From the NCBI RefSeq assembly GCF_026163695.1, contig NZ_JAOTID010000006.1, positions 124,001 through 188,000 of the forward strand: a stretch of DNA of 64,000 bases, given 5' to 3'. Below are positions 1-7,517 of this stretch, piece by piece. This DNA comes from Shumkonia mesophila. Lineage in GTDB: Bacteria; Pseudomonadota; Alphaproteobacteria; Rhodospirillales; Shumkoniaceae. A model generated the notes under the pieces. That model had not been told where the DNA came from. It ran no database searches and saw only the letters and a program-made list of their open reading frames with translations. Numbering within the stretch: position 1 is the first letter of the stretch; each line of letters begins with the position of its first letter. Both the position numbers and the translations under genes were made by a program.

Positions 1-570
1 GATGGCGGCGCGGCGCAGGAAGTCTCCGGCCCTGGCGATGACGGCGGCGTAAAGGGCGAGCCAGCAAAAGGTCATGGCGGCGAAGACGGCGCCCAGGGCC
101 ATGAGCGCCGCGAAGGTGGCGACGCCCCCCGGCACGAACTGCGGCAGCAGGCTGGCGAAGAAGACCGCCATCTTGGGATTGCCGAGGTCGCTCACCACCC
201 CCTGGGCGAAGGCGGCGGCAGGCGCAAGGCGGCGGGCCGGCCGGGTCTCGCGCGCGGCGCCCGGACCGGGGGCGCCGGCCGGTGCCGGGCGGAGGGCGGC
301 CCTGAGCGCCTGGAGGCCCAGGAACACCAGATAGGCGGCGCCGGCGTACTTCACGGCGAGAAACAGCGGTTCGGAGGCGACCAGCAGGGCCACCACGCCG
401 GCGCTCGTCGCGATGGCCCAGATCGTCTGGCCGGCGGCGATGCCGGCCGCCGTGAAGACGCCCGCCGTCCGCCCGCCCAAGAGCGTGTTGCGGATGGTGA
501 TGGCGGTGTCGGGGCCGGGCGTGACGATGACGACGATCGAAACGCCGATGAAAGCGAGAAAGGTGGCCAT
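1..570 (-). CDS. LysE/RhtB-family amino-acid exporter, 3' part cut by window edge
   Basis: An open frame runs leftwards from the ATG at 568-570 to the window edge, giving the first 190 residues. It starts MATFLAFIGVSIVVIVTPGPD; the PGPD motif at residues 18-21 just after the first membrane segment is typical of LysE/RhtB/threonine-efflux transporters. Further hydrophobic segments follow at about residues 38-60 and 64-88, then a basic Pro/Ala loop and two more hydrophobic stretches (about 130-185). Family members are about 205 residues with six helices, so only a short tail is missing. The role would be efflux of an amino acid or derivative across the inner membrane; the substrate cannot be told. 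It lies 95 bp downstream of the glycosyltransferase on the same strand, and no flagellar link is implied. Confidence 0.85.
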   Translation of the reverse strand, partial: MATFLAFIGVSIVVIVTPGPDTAITIRNTLLGGRTAGVFTAAGIAAGQTIWAIATSAGVVALLVASEPLFLAVKYAGAAYLVFLGLQALRAALRPAPAGAPGPGAARETRPARRLAPAAAFAQGVVSDLGNPKMAVFFASLLPQFVPGGVATFAALMALGAVFAAMTFCWLALYAAVIARAGDFLRRAAI

Positions 571-665
571 GGCTTAGCGGCGCCTCCCCAAGCGAAATCC
601 CTGTCTTCTCCATGTGGGAAGGGGCCCCCGGCGGCGGCAAGGGCGCAAGCGCGGCGGTTCGCCCC

Positions 666-1637
666 CTAGAAAAGGATGCCGCGGCCGGTGCTGTCGAGGC
701 CCTTGAGCGGGCAAAGCTCCATGTACTCGTCCCGCCTCGCCCACTGCTCGGGGAAGGTCAGCGCGACCACGTTGTCGGCCTCGTGGTCGATCATCTCGAA
801 GGCGCCCTTGACGATGGGGTTCCTGGCGCTGGCCGCAAAATGCAGGAAATAGGCGTTGCGGAAGGCGGCGTTGACACACAGGCGCAGCAGCGCCGCGTGG
901 TCGGGGACGAGGTCCTCGTTGAACAGGAACGGATAGTGCTCGGCAGCAACCGACGACCACGTCACGTTGAAGCGCGGATCGATGTATTCGGCCCGGCCGC
1001 TGACCTGCAATTCGTAGGACAGCGGCGTCTGCTCCAGGTCCATGTAGTCGCGCTCGTACTTGAGATACACCTCGGCCAGGAAATCGCCGTGGGCGGCCGG
1101 CGAAAAGACCAGGACGCCGGTGTTGATCATCCGCCCGGCCGGCTCGGGGAAACCGAAGAAGCGATAGTATTCGGCGAGATCGCCATCGGTGACGGTCACC
1201 TTCTCCACGCCCTCGGGAGCGGCTCCCCGCTTGCGGTCCGAGAAGTGGTTGAGGATCAGGTAGCGCGCGTGGAGATTAAAGATGTCGTCGGCCCGATAGA
1301 AGCTGTCCGAGCCGTCGACCACCCCGATGCCGCCGCCCTTGACCTGCGAGAACAGGCAGGGGGCGAGGCGGTCGTTGATCAGGATGTCGCCGTCCATCCA
1401 GGCCAGCTGCCGGTACTCGCGCAGCTGCGGAATCATGCCGATCAGAAGCTTCTGCCAGTGGATCGACTTGCCCGCCGGGTCGCGCTTGGCGTCGATCGGC
1501 TCGGTCAGCAGGATCAGGTCGTAGCCGTGCCTGCGGCAGTAGCGCTCCCAGTTCGGGCGCGTGTGGCGCACGAAATTGGCGACGTAGCCGTCGCCGATGG
1601 CCAGGGTGACGATGGCGCGCTCGCTCGACTGTTTCAT
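666..1637 (-). CDS. Putative GT-A type glycosyltransferase
   Basis: The product is 323 residues with no signal peptide or membrane helix. The N-terminal half has the layout of nucleotide-diphospho-sugar transferases: a first beta strand (IVTLAIGDGY), an invariant-looking HWQK (60-63) and a DxD-type motif in AWMDGDILIN (DGD at 82-84), which in GT-A enzymes binds the metal and the sugar nucleotide. A later INTGVLVF segment and an HFAA segment also fit GT34/GT8-like enzymes. The acceptor is unknown. It is divergent from fliK across 260 bp; glycosyltransferases beside flagellar genes sometimes modify flagellin or hook protein, but that is only inference here. The start at ATG 1635-1637 gives full N-terminal fold coverage. 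Confidence 0.6.
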   Translation of the reverse strand: MKQSSERAIVTLAIGDGYVANFVRHTRPNWERYCRRHGYDLILLTEPIDAKRDPAGKSIHWQKLLIGMIPQLREYRQLAWMDGDILINDRLAPCLFSQVKGGGIGVVDGSDSFYRADDIFNLHARYLILNHFSDRKRGAAPEGVEKVTVTDGDLAEYYRFFGFPEPAGRMINTGVLVFSPAAHGDFLAEVYLKYERDYMDLEQTPLSYELQVSGRAEYIDPRFNVTWSSVAAEHYPFLFNEDLVPDHAALLRLCVNAAFRNAYFLHFAASARNPIVKGAFEMIDHEADNVVALTFPEQWARRDEYMELCPLKGLDSTGRGILF

Positions 1638-1842
1638 GATCGGGGCCCGGCTGCTTGAAAAGGCGCCGGCATCCTAGCAGCGCGCCCGTCGCTTGCCCAT
1701 GCCCGCCGCACCGCCGGTCGGCATTTCGTGCCGCTCGGCGCTGGTCATTTTCTGCCGGGCGGCAGCGGCGACGGCCCGCCCCCGGATTGGGGACCCGCAA
1801 AAACTGGATTGTTTTTCAACGACTTGCCGGAATTTTTCCGGT

Positions 1843-1858
1843 TGGCCCAGTGTTTGCT
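1843..1858 (+). promoter_or_regulatory. Candidate sigma-54 promoter of fliK-flgD-flgE
   Basis: The sequence TGGCCCAGTGTTTGCT matches the -24/-12 layout TGGCACG-N4-TTGC: GG at 1844-1845 and GC at 1856-1857 are separated by exactly 10 bases. It lies 40 bp upstream of the fliK ATG. A sigma-54 activator, FlbD, is encoded in this window (12128-13492), and in Caulobacter FlbD activates sigma-54 promoters of hook and basal-body genes. Assignment rests on the motif alone; no FlbD enhancer was identified. Confidence 0.55.
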
Positions 1859-1897
1859 CGGAGAAGCCCGACCGATTTTGCACGAACAGGTATCGCA

Positions 1898-3709
1898 ATG
1901 AACGTTTTTGCCGTTCCGTCGAAGACCCCCCAGAAAGGCGAATCCCTTTCGCACGACGCCACCACGGGCGACGCCGTCCAGGGGCTCATCGCCACGTTCA
2001 GCGATATGCTGCGCAATGCCAGCGTGCGCATGCAAAGCGACGCCGGCAGCCTGACGTCCCAGACCAAGGCCGAGACCCGGGCGGCCGCCCGCGACGCCGA
2101 AGCGGCCGAGCGTCCCCGGGAGTCGCGCTCCGAACGCCGCGACGAGGCGACGACGGCCTCCGCCGAGAGGACGAGCCGCGAGCGCGAAGCCGGGCAGCGG
2201 ACCCGCAAAAACGATACGAAGCCGGCGGAGGAATCCGCAGCTTCCGAAAAGGCCGGCCGGGCGAAAACGCCCGCGTCGGCCGCCCCGGAAGAAGACGCCT
2301 CCGCCAGGCCCACGGATGGCGCAGAACGTCCGGCCGAACCGGCGGAAGCCGCCCCCGACACGGCGGCCACCGGCGAAGCCGCGGCCCCCGTCGATCCGGC
2401 CGCGCCGCAGGATGAAGCCGTCGCCGCCGTCGATCCGGCGGCCGTGCCCACCGAGGCGGCGCCCGTCTCCGCCCCCGCCGATTTCGTTGCCAGCGTGCTG
2501 GCGACCCAGCTATTCGCGCAAAGCCCGGCGACCGGCGCCGACCCCGCATCCGCCGCCGCCGACACGGTTTCGGCCGTCGACGACCTGTCCGTGGCAGTGA
2601 TCGCCGCCGGCCAGGGCAACGCGGCCGCCGATGCCAAGCTGGCCGCTGCCACCGCCGCCACCGTCCCGGCCGCCACCGCCGCCACGACGGCCCCGGCCAC
2701 CCCGCAAGCCATCCTTGCCGGCGCCAACGCCGCCGACGCCCCGGAGGGCGAGGCCCAGACGGCCGGCGACACCCACCTGAACGCCGCCGACCTCAAGGTC
2801 CAGCAGGCCGCCGCGCTGTCGCGCCTCACCGGCAGCGGCAACCTCATCGCCGTTCGCACCGCCGTCGCCGAACCGTCGGCGCAGCTGGTTTCCCAGCCCG
2901 CCGCCACCCTGAGCGCGCCGATCATCGCCGCCACTGCCGAGCCCGCCACGTCGGCCGCCCCGGCGACGGCACCGGCCGCCCAGGCCGCGCCGCTCAACGC
3001 CACCGTCCAGGCCGCCCTGGCCGGCACCGAGGCCAGCCCCCTGGCCGCCCAGAACCAGCAGGCCGAGGCCCAGATGGCCCGCGCGACGGGCGCCTCGGTC
3101 GCCGCCGATGCCGCCAAGACCATCGTGCAGGCGGCTGGCCCAACCGCCTCCGCCGGCATGCAGACCTCCTCGGGCGGCGGCGAGAGCCTGGCCGGCAGCG
3201 GCGCGCAGGCCGCGCTCCACACCGCTTCCGCTTCGCATGCCACGCAAGCCCAGGCCGCCAGCCAGCCGCGCTTCACGGTGGCGCAGCAGGCCGCCGTCGA
3301 TCAGGTCTCGGTGCAGATTTCCAAGGCCGTCAAGGACGGCGTCGATCGCATCAACATCCAGTTGCGCCCCGAACACCTGGGCCGCGTGGATGTCCGCCTC
3401 GAAGTCACCGACGGCCGGGTCTCGGCGACGGTAACGGCCGATTCCAAGGAAACGCTGGACATGCTGCAGAAGGACGCCCGCGAACTGGAACGCGCCCTTC
3501 AGCAGGCCGGGCTTCAGACCGACACCGGCAGCCTCAACTTCAGCCTGCGCGGACAGCAGGGCCAGGGCCAGGAGGGCGACCGGCAGGTAACCGGCGGCCG
3601 TTCCGGCCAGGAGACCCTCGCCGCCGATGAAACCACCGCCGAAACCCCGGCCTGGATCGATTATCCGGGTGGCATCCGTCCCGACGGACGGATCGACATC
3701 CGCGCATAG
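1898..3709 (+). CDS. fliK: Flagellar hook-length control protein FliK
   Basis: This 603-residue protein has a long Ala/Pro/Glu-rich N-terminal and central part (to about residue 470), as expected of the secreted molecular ruler that measures the hook. A conserved C-terminal Flg_hook domain lies at about residues 480-560 (motifs INIQLRPEHLGRVDV and ATVTADSKETLDML), which switches the export gate from hook to filament substrates through FlhB. The open frame extends upstream to 1655, but ATG 1898 is chosen because it lies just downstream of the sigma-54 promoter and the upstream codons overlap non-coding promoter DNA. FlgD follows 11 bp after the stop, so fliK-flgD-flgE form a hook operon. Confidence 0.9.
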   Translation: MNVFAVPSKTPQKGESLSHDATTGDAVQGLIATFSDMLRNASVRMQSDAGSLTSQTKAETRAAARDAEAAERPRESRSERRDEATTASAERTSREREAGQRTRKNDTKPAEESAASEKAGRAKTPASAAPEEDASARPTDGAERPAEPAEAAPDTAATGEAAAPVDPAAPQDEAVAAVDPAAVPTEAAPVSAPADFVASVLATQLFAQSPATGADPASAAADTVSAVDDLSVAVIAAGQGNAAADAKLAAATAATVPAATAATTAPATPQAILAGANAADAPEGEAQTAGDTHLNAADLKVQQAAALSRLTGSGNLIAVRTAVAEPSAQLVSQPAATLSAPIIAATAEPATSAAPATAPAAQAAPLNATVQAALAGTEASPLAAQNQQAEAQMARATGASVAADAAKTIVQAAGPTASAGMQTSSGGGESLAGSGAQAALHTASASHATQAQAASQPRFTVAQQAAVDQVSVQISKAVKDGVDRINIQLRPEHLGRVDVRLEVTDGRVSATVTADSKETLDMLQKDARELERALQQAGLQTDTGSLNFSLRGQQGQGQEGDRQVTGGRSGQETLAADETTAETPAWIDYPGGIRPDGRIDIRA

Positions 3710-3720
3710 GAAACGAGATC

Positions 3721-4407
3721 ATGGCTATTCTCTCGGGCATTTCCGGAACCGACGCCGCCTCCACCGGCCAATCAGGCCAGGCGAAAGACAAGCTCAACGA
3801 CGACCTGAACAAGTTCCTCAACCTGCTGGTCACGCAGTTGAAGCACCAGGACCCGCTGGAGCCGATGGACGCCACCGAGTTCACCTCGCAGCTGGTGCAG
3901 TTCGCCAGCGTCGAGCAGCAGATCTACGGCAACGCCCATCTGGAAGACCTGATCACCCTGCAACAGACCACGCAGGTGGCTTCCATGGTCGGCTATCTGG
4001 GGACCACGATCGAGGCCAAGGGCAACGTCATGAATCTGGATGAGGGCGAGGCCAAGTTCTCCTACGCGATCGGCCAGAACTCCAAGTCGACGACGATCAC
4101 CATCAAGGACGAAGACGGCAAGACCGTCGCCACCCTGACCGGCAAGACCGAGAGCGGCTATCACGTCCACGACTGGGACGGCAAGGACGAGCAGGGCAAC
4201 CAGCTTCCGGACGGCGTCTATACCGCGGTGGTGTCCGCCGTCGACAACACCGGCAAGACGCTGGAGGTGTCGCAGACCGTCTTTGGGCGCGTCACCGGGG
4301 CCGGCGCCGAGAGCGGCCAGGTCGTCCTCTATATGGACGACGTCGCGGTGCCGATGGCCGCCGTGCTGTCGGTCAACGAGACCAAGACCGCAACGACCAC
4401 GCAGTAA
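3721..4407 (+). CDS. flgD: Flagellar hook assembly (capping) protein FlgD
   Basis: The 228-residue product has the typical FlgD layout. The conserved N-terminal region (about residues 25-75) contains LNKFLNLLVTQLKHQDPLEP and FTSQLVQFASVEQQ, needed for export and for placing FlgE subunits. A C-terminal Tudor/FnIII-like part (about 100-220) includes the WDGKDEQGNQLPDGVY motif of the FlgD Ig-like domain. FlgD caps the growing hook and is lost on completion. It lies 11 bp after fliK and 82 bp before flgE, in normal hook-operon order. Start ATG 3721 follows a GGAAACGAG ribosome-binding stretch. Confidence 0.95.
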   Translation: MAILSGISGTDAASTGQSGQAKDKLNDDLNKFLNLLVTQLKHQDPLEPMDATEFTSQLVQFASVEQQIYGNAHLEDLITLQQTTQVASMVGYLGTTIEAKGNVMNLDEGEAKFSYAIGQNSKSTTITIKDEDGKTVATLTGKTESGYHVHDWDGKDEQGNQLPDGVYTAVVSAVDNTGKTLEVSQTVFGRVTGAGAESGQVVLYMDDVAVPMAAVLSVNETKTATTTQ

Positions 4408-4416
4408 GGAATCGCC

Positions 4417-4436
4417 GGCGGACGGCATCGTCCGCC
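4417..4436 (+). other. Stem-loop in the flgD-flgE gap
   Basis: A perfect 8-bp stem (GGCGGACG / CGTCCGCC) closes a GCAT tetraloop 10 bases after the flgD stop. There is no T-run after it, so it is not a classical intrinsic terminator. Between the low-copy cap gene and the high-copy hook gene it may act as an mRNA-processing or stability element for the flgE message; that role is inference. Confidence 0.4.
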
Positions 4437-4489
4437 AGATGAGATGAATTCGCTACGCGGGACGACCGCAAAGCCGAAGGAGTGATGAA

Positions 4490-6595
4490 ATGAGTTTGTT
4501 CGGTGCAATGTTTTCCGGCGTGTCTGGCCTCACGGCCCAGAGCAGCGCCATGGGTGCGGTGTCGGACAACATTACCAACGTCAGCACCATCGGCTACAAG
4601 AACACCGACGTCAATTTCCAGACGCTGGTGACCAAGCAGGTGTCGGCGACCTTCTATTCGGCCGGCGGCGTGCAGTCCAAGCCCCGCCAGCGGACCGAGG
4701 TGCAGGGCCTGTTGCAGGCTTCCACCTCGCAGACCGACATCGCCATCTCGGGCCAGGGATTCTTCGTCGTCAACGAGGCGGCGCGGCCGACCAACACGGA
4801 TCAGTTCCTCTATACCCGGGCCGGCTCGTTCATCATGGACGACGAGGGTTATCTCAAGAACACCTCGGGCTATTACCTGCAGGGCTGGCCGACGGATGCC
4901 GCCGGCGTCGTGCAGGCGGTCGACCCCATCACCAACCCGATCCCCAACCAGAACATCGTCTCGACCGACTTCCTGCAGACCATCAACCTCAGCCGGGTCG
5001 GCGGCACCGCGGCGGCAACCACCACGATCGCCATCGGCGCCAACCTGCCGGCCAACGCCAGCACCTACGACCCGGTGCTCGCCACCGCCCAGGACGGCTT
5101 CCAGAAGACCGACGTGCAGTTCTTCGACACGCTGGGCAACGCCGGCACCTTCAGCGTCTCCTACATGCGCTCGGGACGCGCCAACCAGTGGGACGTCGAC
5201 ATCGTGCCGCCCTCGGGCACCACAGTGATGACCCTTTACGACAGCACGCCGCTGACGCCGCTGGTTTACGACAGCAAGGGCCTGTTGGAATTCACCGACC
5301 GCCCGGCCGACGGCGCGACGATCACCATCGACGGCACCACCTACGAGTTCGACACCGACGCAACCATCACCGCCGGCAACACGGCCGTCAACATTGCCAC
5401 CGCCACCACGCTGTCCGATGACGTCGCCCGGCTGCTGACAACCATCCAGGCCACCGATACCGACTTCGACGTCGGCTATGAGCGGGTGACGCTGAGCCCC
5501 AACTCCCCGACCGCGCTGCTCTTCCACGAGAACGGCACCGACGCCATCTCGGTGAACCCGGTCGGTCTGTTGGATGTCGACGGCAACCCGGTCACCAAAC
5601 AAACCTCGGCCTTCAACGTGCTGAAGCAGAATGCGGCCTACGCCGACAATACGCAACTCACCTTCAGCGCCCAGGTTGCCGACGGCGAAACCATCGTCAT
5701 CAACGGCATCACATACGAGGCTGACGATGACGCCAGCGTCGTCGAAACAGCGACGCTGAAGCGATGGAATATCACGGGCAACGCTTCGGTGGCTGACGAC
5801 CTCGCCGACCTTGAAAACACCATCGAACTCAACGATCCACAGATGTCGGGCAACCGGGTGCGCATCCGCCGAAACGACAACAGCGCCGCCAACAATACCC
5901 TGGTCTTGTCGTCGCTGCCCAGCGGCAGCTATTCGGTCGACGCTTCCGGCATCGCGACCGCGCCCACACCCCCCGATGGCGGCACCTTCACCAACGTCGC
6001 CGCGATCGACGTGAATACCCTCTACGGCCTTCACTTCGACGTCGACGGCCTGCCGGAATCGGTCAATGTCGGATCGCTGGAGATCCTGGGCTTCGCCAGC
6101 GGCGCCGCCGATATGAACGGGGCGCTGGGCAACAGCCCGCGCATCGCCATGGACTTCGGTACCCTGGGCGAGGCCGACGGCATGACCCAGTTCGGCGCTT
6201 CCTTCACCCCGGTCTTCATCCAGCAGAACGGTTCACGCTTCGGCACCTTCGCCGGCGTCACCATCTCGCCCGAGGGCCTGGTCACCGCGCTGTTCGACAA
6301 CGGCGAGACCCGCAACATCTTCAAGGTTCCGATCGCCACCTTCGTCAACCCCAACGCGCTCGAGGCCCGCACCGGCAACATCTGGAACGCCACCGAGGCG
6401 TCGGGCGACTACACGCTGCGCGTCGCCGACAGTGGCCCCGCCGGCGCCGTCACCCAGGGCGCGCTCGAGGCCTCCACCGTCGACATCGGCGAGGAGTTCA
6501 CCAAGATGATCGTCGTGCAGCGCGCCTATTCGGCCAGCACCAAGATCATCCGCACCGCCGACGAGATGCTCGATGAACTGACGAGGATCAAGTAA
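4490..6595 (+). CDS. flgE: Flagellar hook protein FlgE, enlarged by a duplicated domain
   Basis: This 701-residue protein is the hook subunit. The N-terminal rod-like motif (LFGAMFSGVSGLTAQSSAMG, ITNVSTIGYKN) and C-terminal coiled segment (FTKMIVVQRAYSASTKIIRT, ADEMLDELTRIK) are standard for FlgE; the FFVVNE and TRAGSF motifs mark the D1 domain. It is much longer than enteric FlgE (about 400 residues). Much of the extra length is in the exposed middle, where two related segments of about 90 residues (268-355 and 391-485) share the pattern DGxTIxIxGxTYExDxD followed by an alpha segment and a VxL/VRI strand. Start ATG 4490 has a GAAGGAG ribosome-binding site. It is the last gene of the hook operon. 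Confidence 0.95.
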   Translation: MSLFGAMFSGVSGLTAQSSAMGAVSDNITNVSTIGYKNTDVNFQTLVTKQVSATFYSAGGVQSKPRQRTEVQGLLQASTSQTDIAISGQGFFVVNEAARPTNTDQFLYTRAGSFIMDDEGYLKNTSGYYLQGWPTDAAGVVQAVDPITNPIPNQNIVSTDFLQTINLSRVGGTAAATTTIAIGANLPANASTYDPVLATAQDGFQKTDVQFFDTLGNAGTFSVSYMRSGRANQWDVDIVPPSGTTVMTLYDSTPLTPLVYDSKGLLEFTDRPADGATITIDGTTYEFDTDATITAGNTAVNIATATTLSDDVARLLTTIQATDTDFDVGYERVTLSPNSPTALLFHENGTDAISVNPVGLLDVDGNPVTKQTSAFNVLKQNAAYADNTQLTFSAQVADGETIVINGITYEADDDASVVETATLKRWNITGNASVADDLADLENTIELNDPQMSGNRVRIRRNDNSAANNTLVLSSLPSGSYSVDASGIATAPTPPDGGTFTNVAAIDVNTLYGLHFDVDGLPESVNVGSLEILGFASGAADMNGALGNSPRIAMDFGTLGEADGMTQFGASFTPVFIQQNGSRFGTFAGVTISPEGLVTALFDNGETRNIFKVPIATFVNPNALEARTGNIWNATEASGDYTLRVADSGPAGAVTQGALEASTVDIGEEFTKMIVVQRAYSASTKIIRTADEMLDELTRIK

Positions 6596-6857
6596 CCCCT
6601 TTTTTCCGCAAGTCCCAACTGTCCCAAACCCAGGCTCCGGGGCCGGTGCCCACTGCCCCCGGAGCCACCCAGCCAGGAAAGGAAGACGCCAGAAGTTTCC
6701 GCAAGTCCACTGTCCCAAGCCCGGGATTCCGGGACCGGCACCCAACCGTCCCCCGGCATCCCAACATCGGGCCGGACCGTGGCAAGACAACGGGTTTCCC
6801 AAACCCACTGTCCCAAGCCCAGGGCTCCGAAGGGGTTTTCCGCCCCCTTCGGAGCCC
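6596..6857. repeat. Three tandem imperfect hairpin units after flgE
   Basis: Three units of about 90 bp each contain the conserved lead CACTGTCCCAAGCCC (variants at 6617-6632, 6708-6722 and 6806-6820), followed by a strong hairpin. Hairpin 1: 6633-6642 with 6657-6666, 10 bp. Hairpin 2: 6723-6733 with 6752-6762, 11 bp with one mismatch. Hairpin 3: 6822-6835 with 6844-6857, 14 bp perfect. Stem sequences differ between units, but pairing is kept by matching changes on both arms. Units 1 and 2 also share CCGCAAGTCC upstream. No T-run follows any hairpin. The rest of the 489-bp gap to sciP (6858-7084) holds one REP palindrome and no supported gene. Confidence 0.75.
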
Positions 6858-6938
6858 AATCCTTATTCGCCGGAACGAGGCCTGGATTGCCCGGACGGAG
6901 CCGGGTAATGACGGCAAGTGAAGCAGCCTTCCCTGATT

Positions 6939-6970
6939 CGTCATACCCCGGCGAAGTCCGGGGTATCCAG
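6939..6970. repeat. REP-type palindrome (GTCAT...ATCCAG family)
   Basis: The 32-bp palindrome begins CGTCATACCCCGGCG and ends CCGGGGTATCCAG. It belongs to the same family as the three copies in the glnE-bcp gap at 50834-50956, with the fixed outer bases CGTCAT and ATCCAG and a variable GC-rich inner stem. Such dispersed palindromes are common in alphaproteobacterial intergenic DNA. Confidence 0.7.
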
Positions 6971-7084
6971 TTCTATCGGAGGACCGGGATGCGCCGACAA
7001 GCCCGCGCTAGGAATTCGTTAAGGTGGGCGGGTTACTCTTTCCTTCAACGCATCCTCGTATAATCCAACGCAAGAAGGCCGACG

Positions 7085-7381
7085 ATGAACCAGGCCCTGG
7101 CCACCCCCCGTTCCTTGCGCCCAGTCCCCTCCCCTGCGGCGCCGGCCGCCCGGACGCTGACCTTGGACGACCTGCCGCCCCCCGATACCGGGCGCTGGGT
7201 CCGCCGCCGCAAGGCCGACGTCGTCGCCGGCGTGCGTGCCGGGCTCATCTCGCTCGACGAAGCCTGCCGGCGCTACGCGCTTTCCATCGAGGAGTTCCTG
7301 TCGTGGGAACGCCTGTGCGACGCGGACGGCCGGCAAGGCCCCGACGCCACACGGCATGCGAGAGGCCGCTCCCCGGCCTGA
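7085..7381 (+). CDS. sciP: SciP-type CtrA inhibitor (DUF1153)
   Basis: The 98-residue product matches SciP, the small helix-turn-helix protein that represses CtrA-activated genes in Caulobacter. Conserved blocks are LTLDDLPPPDTGRWVRRRKA (about residues 23-42), the basic stretch starting the DNA-binding part, and the helix pair VVAGVRAGLISLDEACRRYA and LSIEEFLSWERLCD (44-79). The N-terminal 20 residues are Pro/Ala-rich and poorly conserved. It stands alone, 704 bp upstream-facing after flgE's gap and 136 bp before fliF, so it is placed directly at the head of the main flagellar operon. ATG 7085 has only a weak ribosome-binding site (AAGGCCGACG). ctrA itself is at 20822, so the regulator and its target are close together. 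Confidence 0.88.
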   Translation: MNQALATPRSLRPVPSPAAPAARTLTLDDLPPPDTGRWVRRRKADVVAGVRAGLISLDEACRRYALSIEEFLSWERLCDADGRQGPDATRHARGRSPA

Positions 7382-7517
7382 GGGCTGGCGGTAGGCAACT
7401 TTTGCCCACTGTTAACGACTCTTTCACGATCCCCCCCTTAGTCTGCCAACGCTGGCCCCATGGGCCGACCCGCCGACGGTCATGGCGGCGAGAAGTCGTT
7501 TTAGGCGAGGAAATTTC
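7382..7517 (+). promoter_or_regulatory. sciP-fliF intergenic control region
   Basis: This 136-bp gap should hold the promoter of the fliF operon. A GTTAAC palindrome at 7411-7416 resembles a single CtrA half-site, and it runs into GACTC, a GANTC site of the CcrM methyltransferase type. A sigma-54 match with correct 10-base GG-to-GC spacing was looked for around GGTAGGCAACTTTTGC (7390-7405) and not found (spacings are 8 or 12). No firm promoter can be called. Confidence 0.3.

Noticed and set aside
6588-6944. Minus-strand frame with repeated Trp-rich segments (PWAWDSG, WVWDSW).
   Set aside because: The protein repeat is just the translation of the three hairpin units; there is no ribosome-binding site, and the structure-preserving changes in the stems argue for RNA or DNA function.
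7390-7405. Possible sigma-54 promoter before fliF.
   Set aside because: The GG and GC dinucleotides are 8 or 12 bases apart, not 10.
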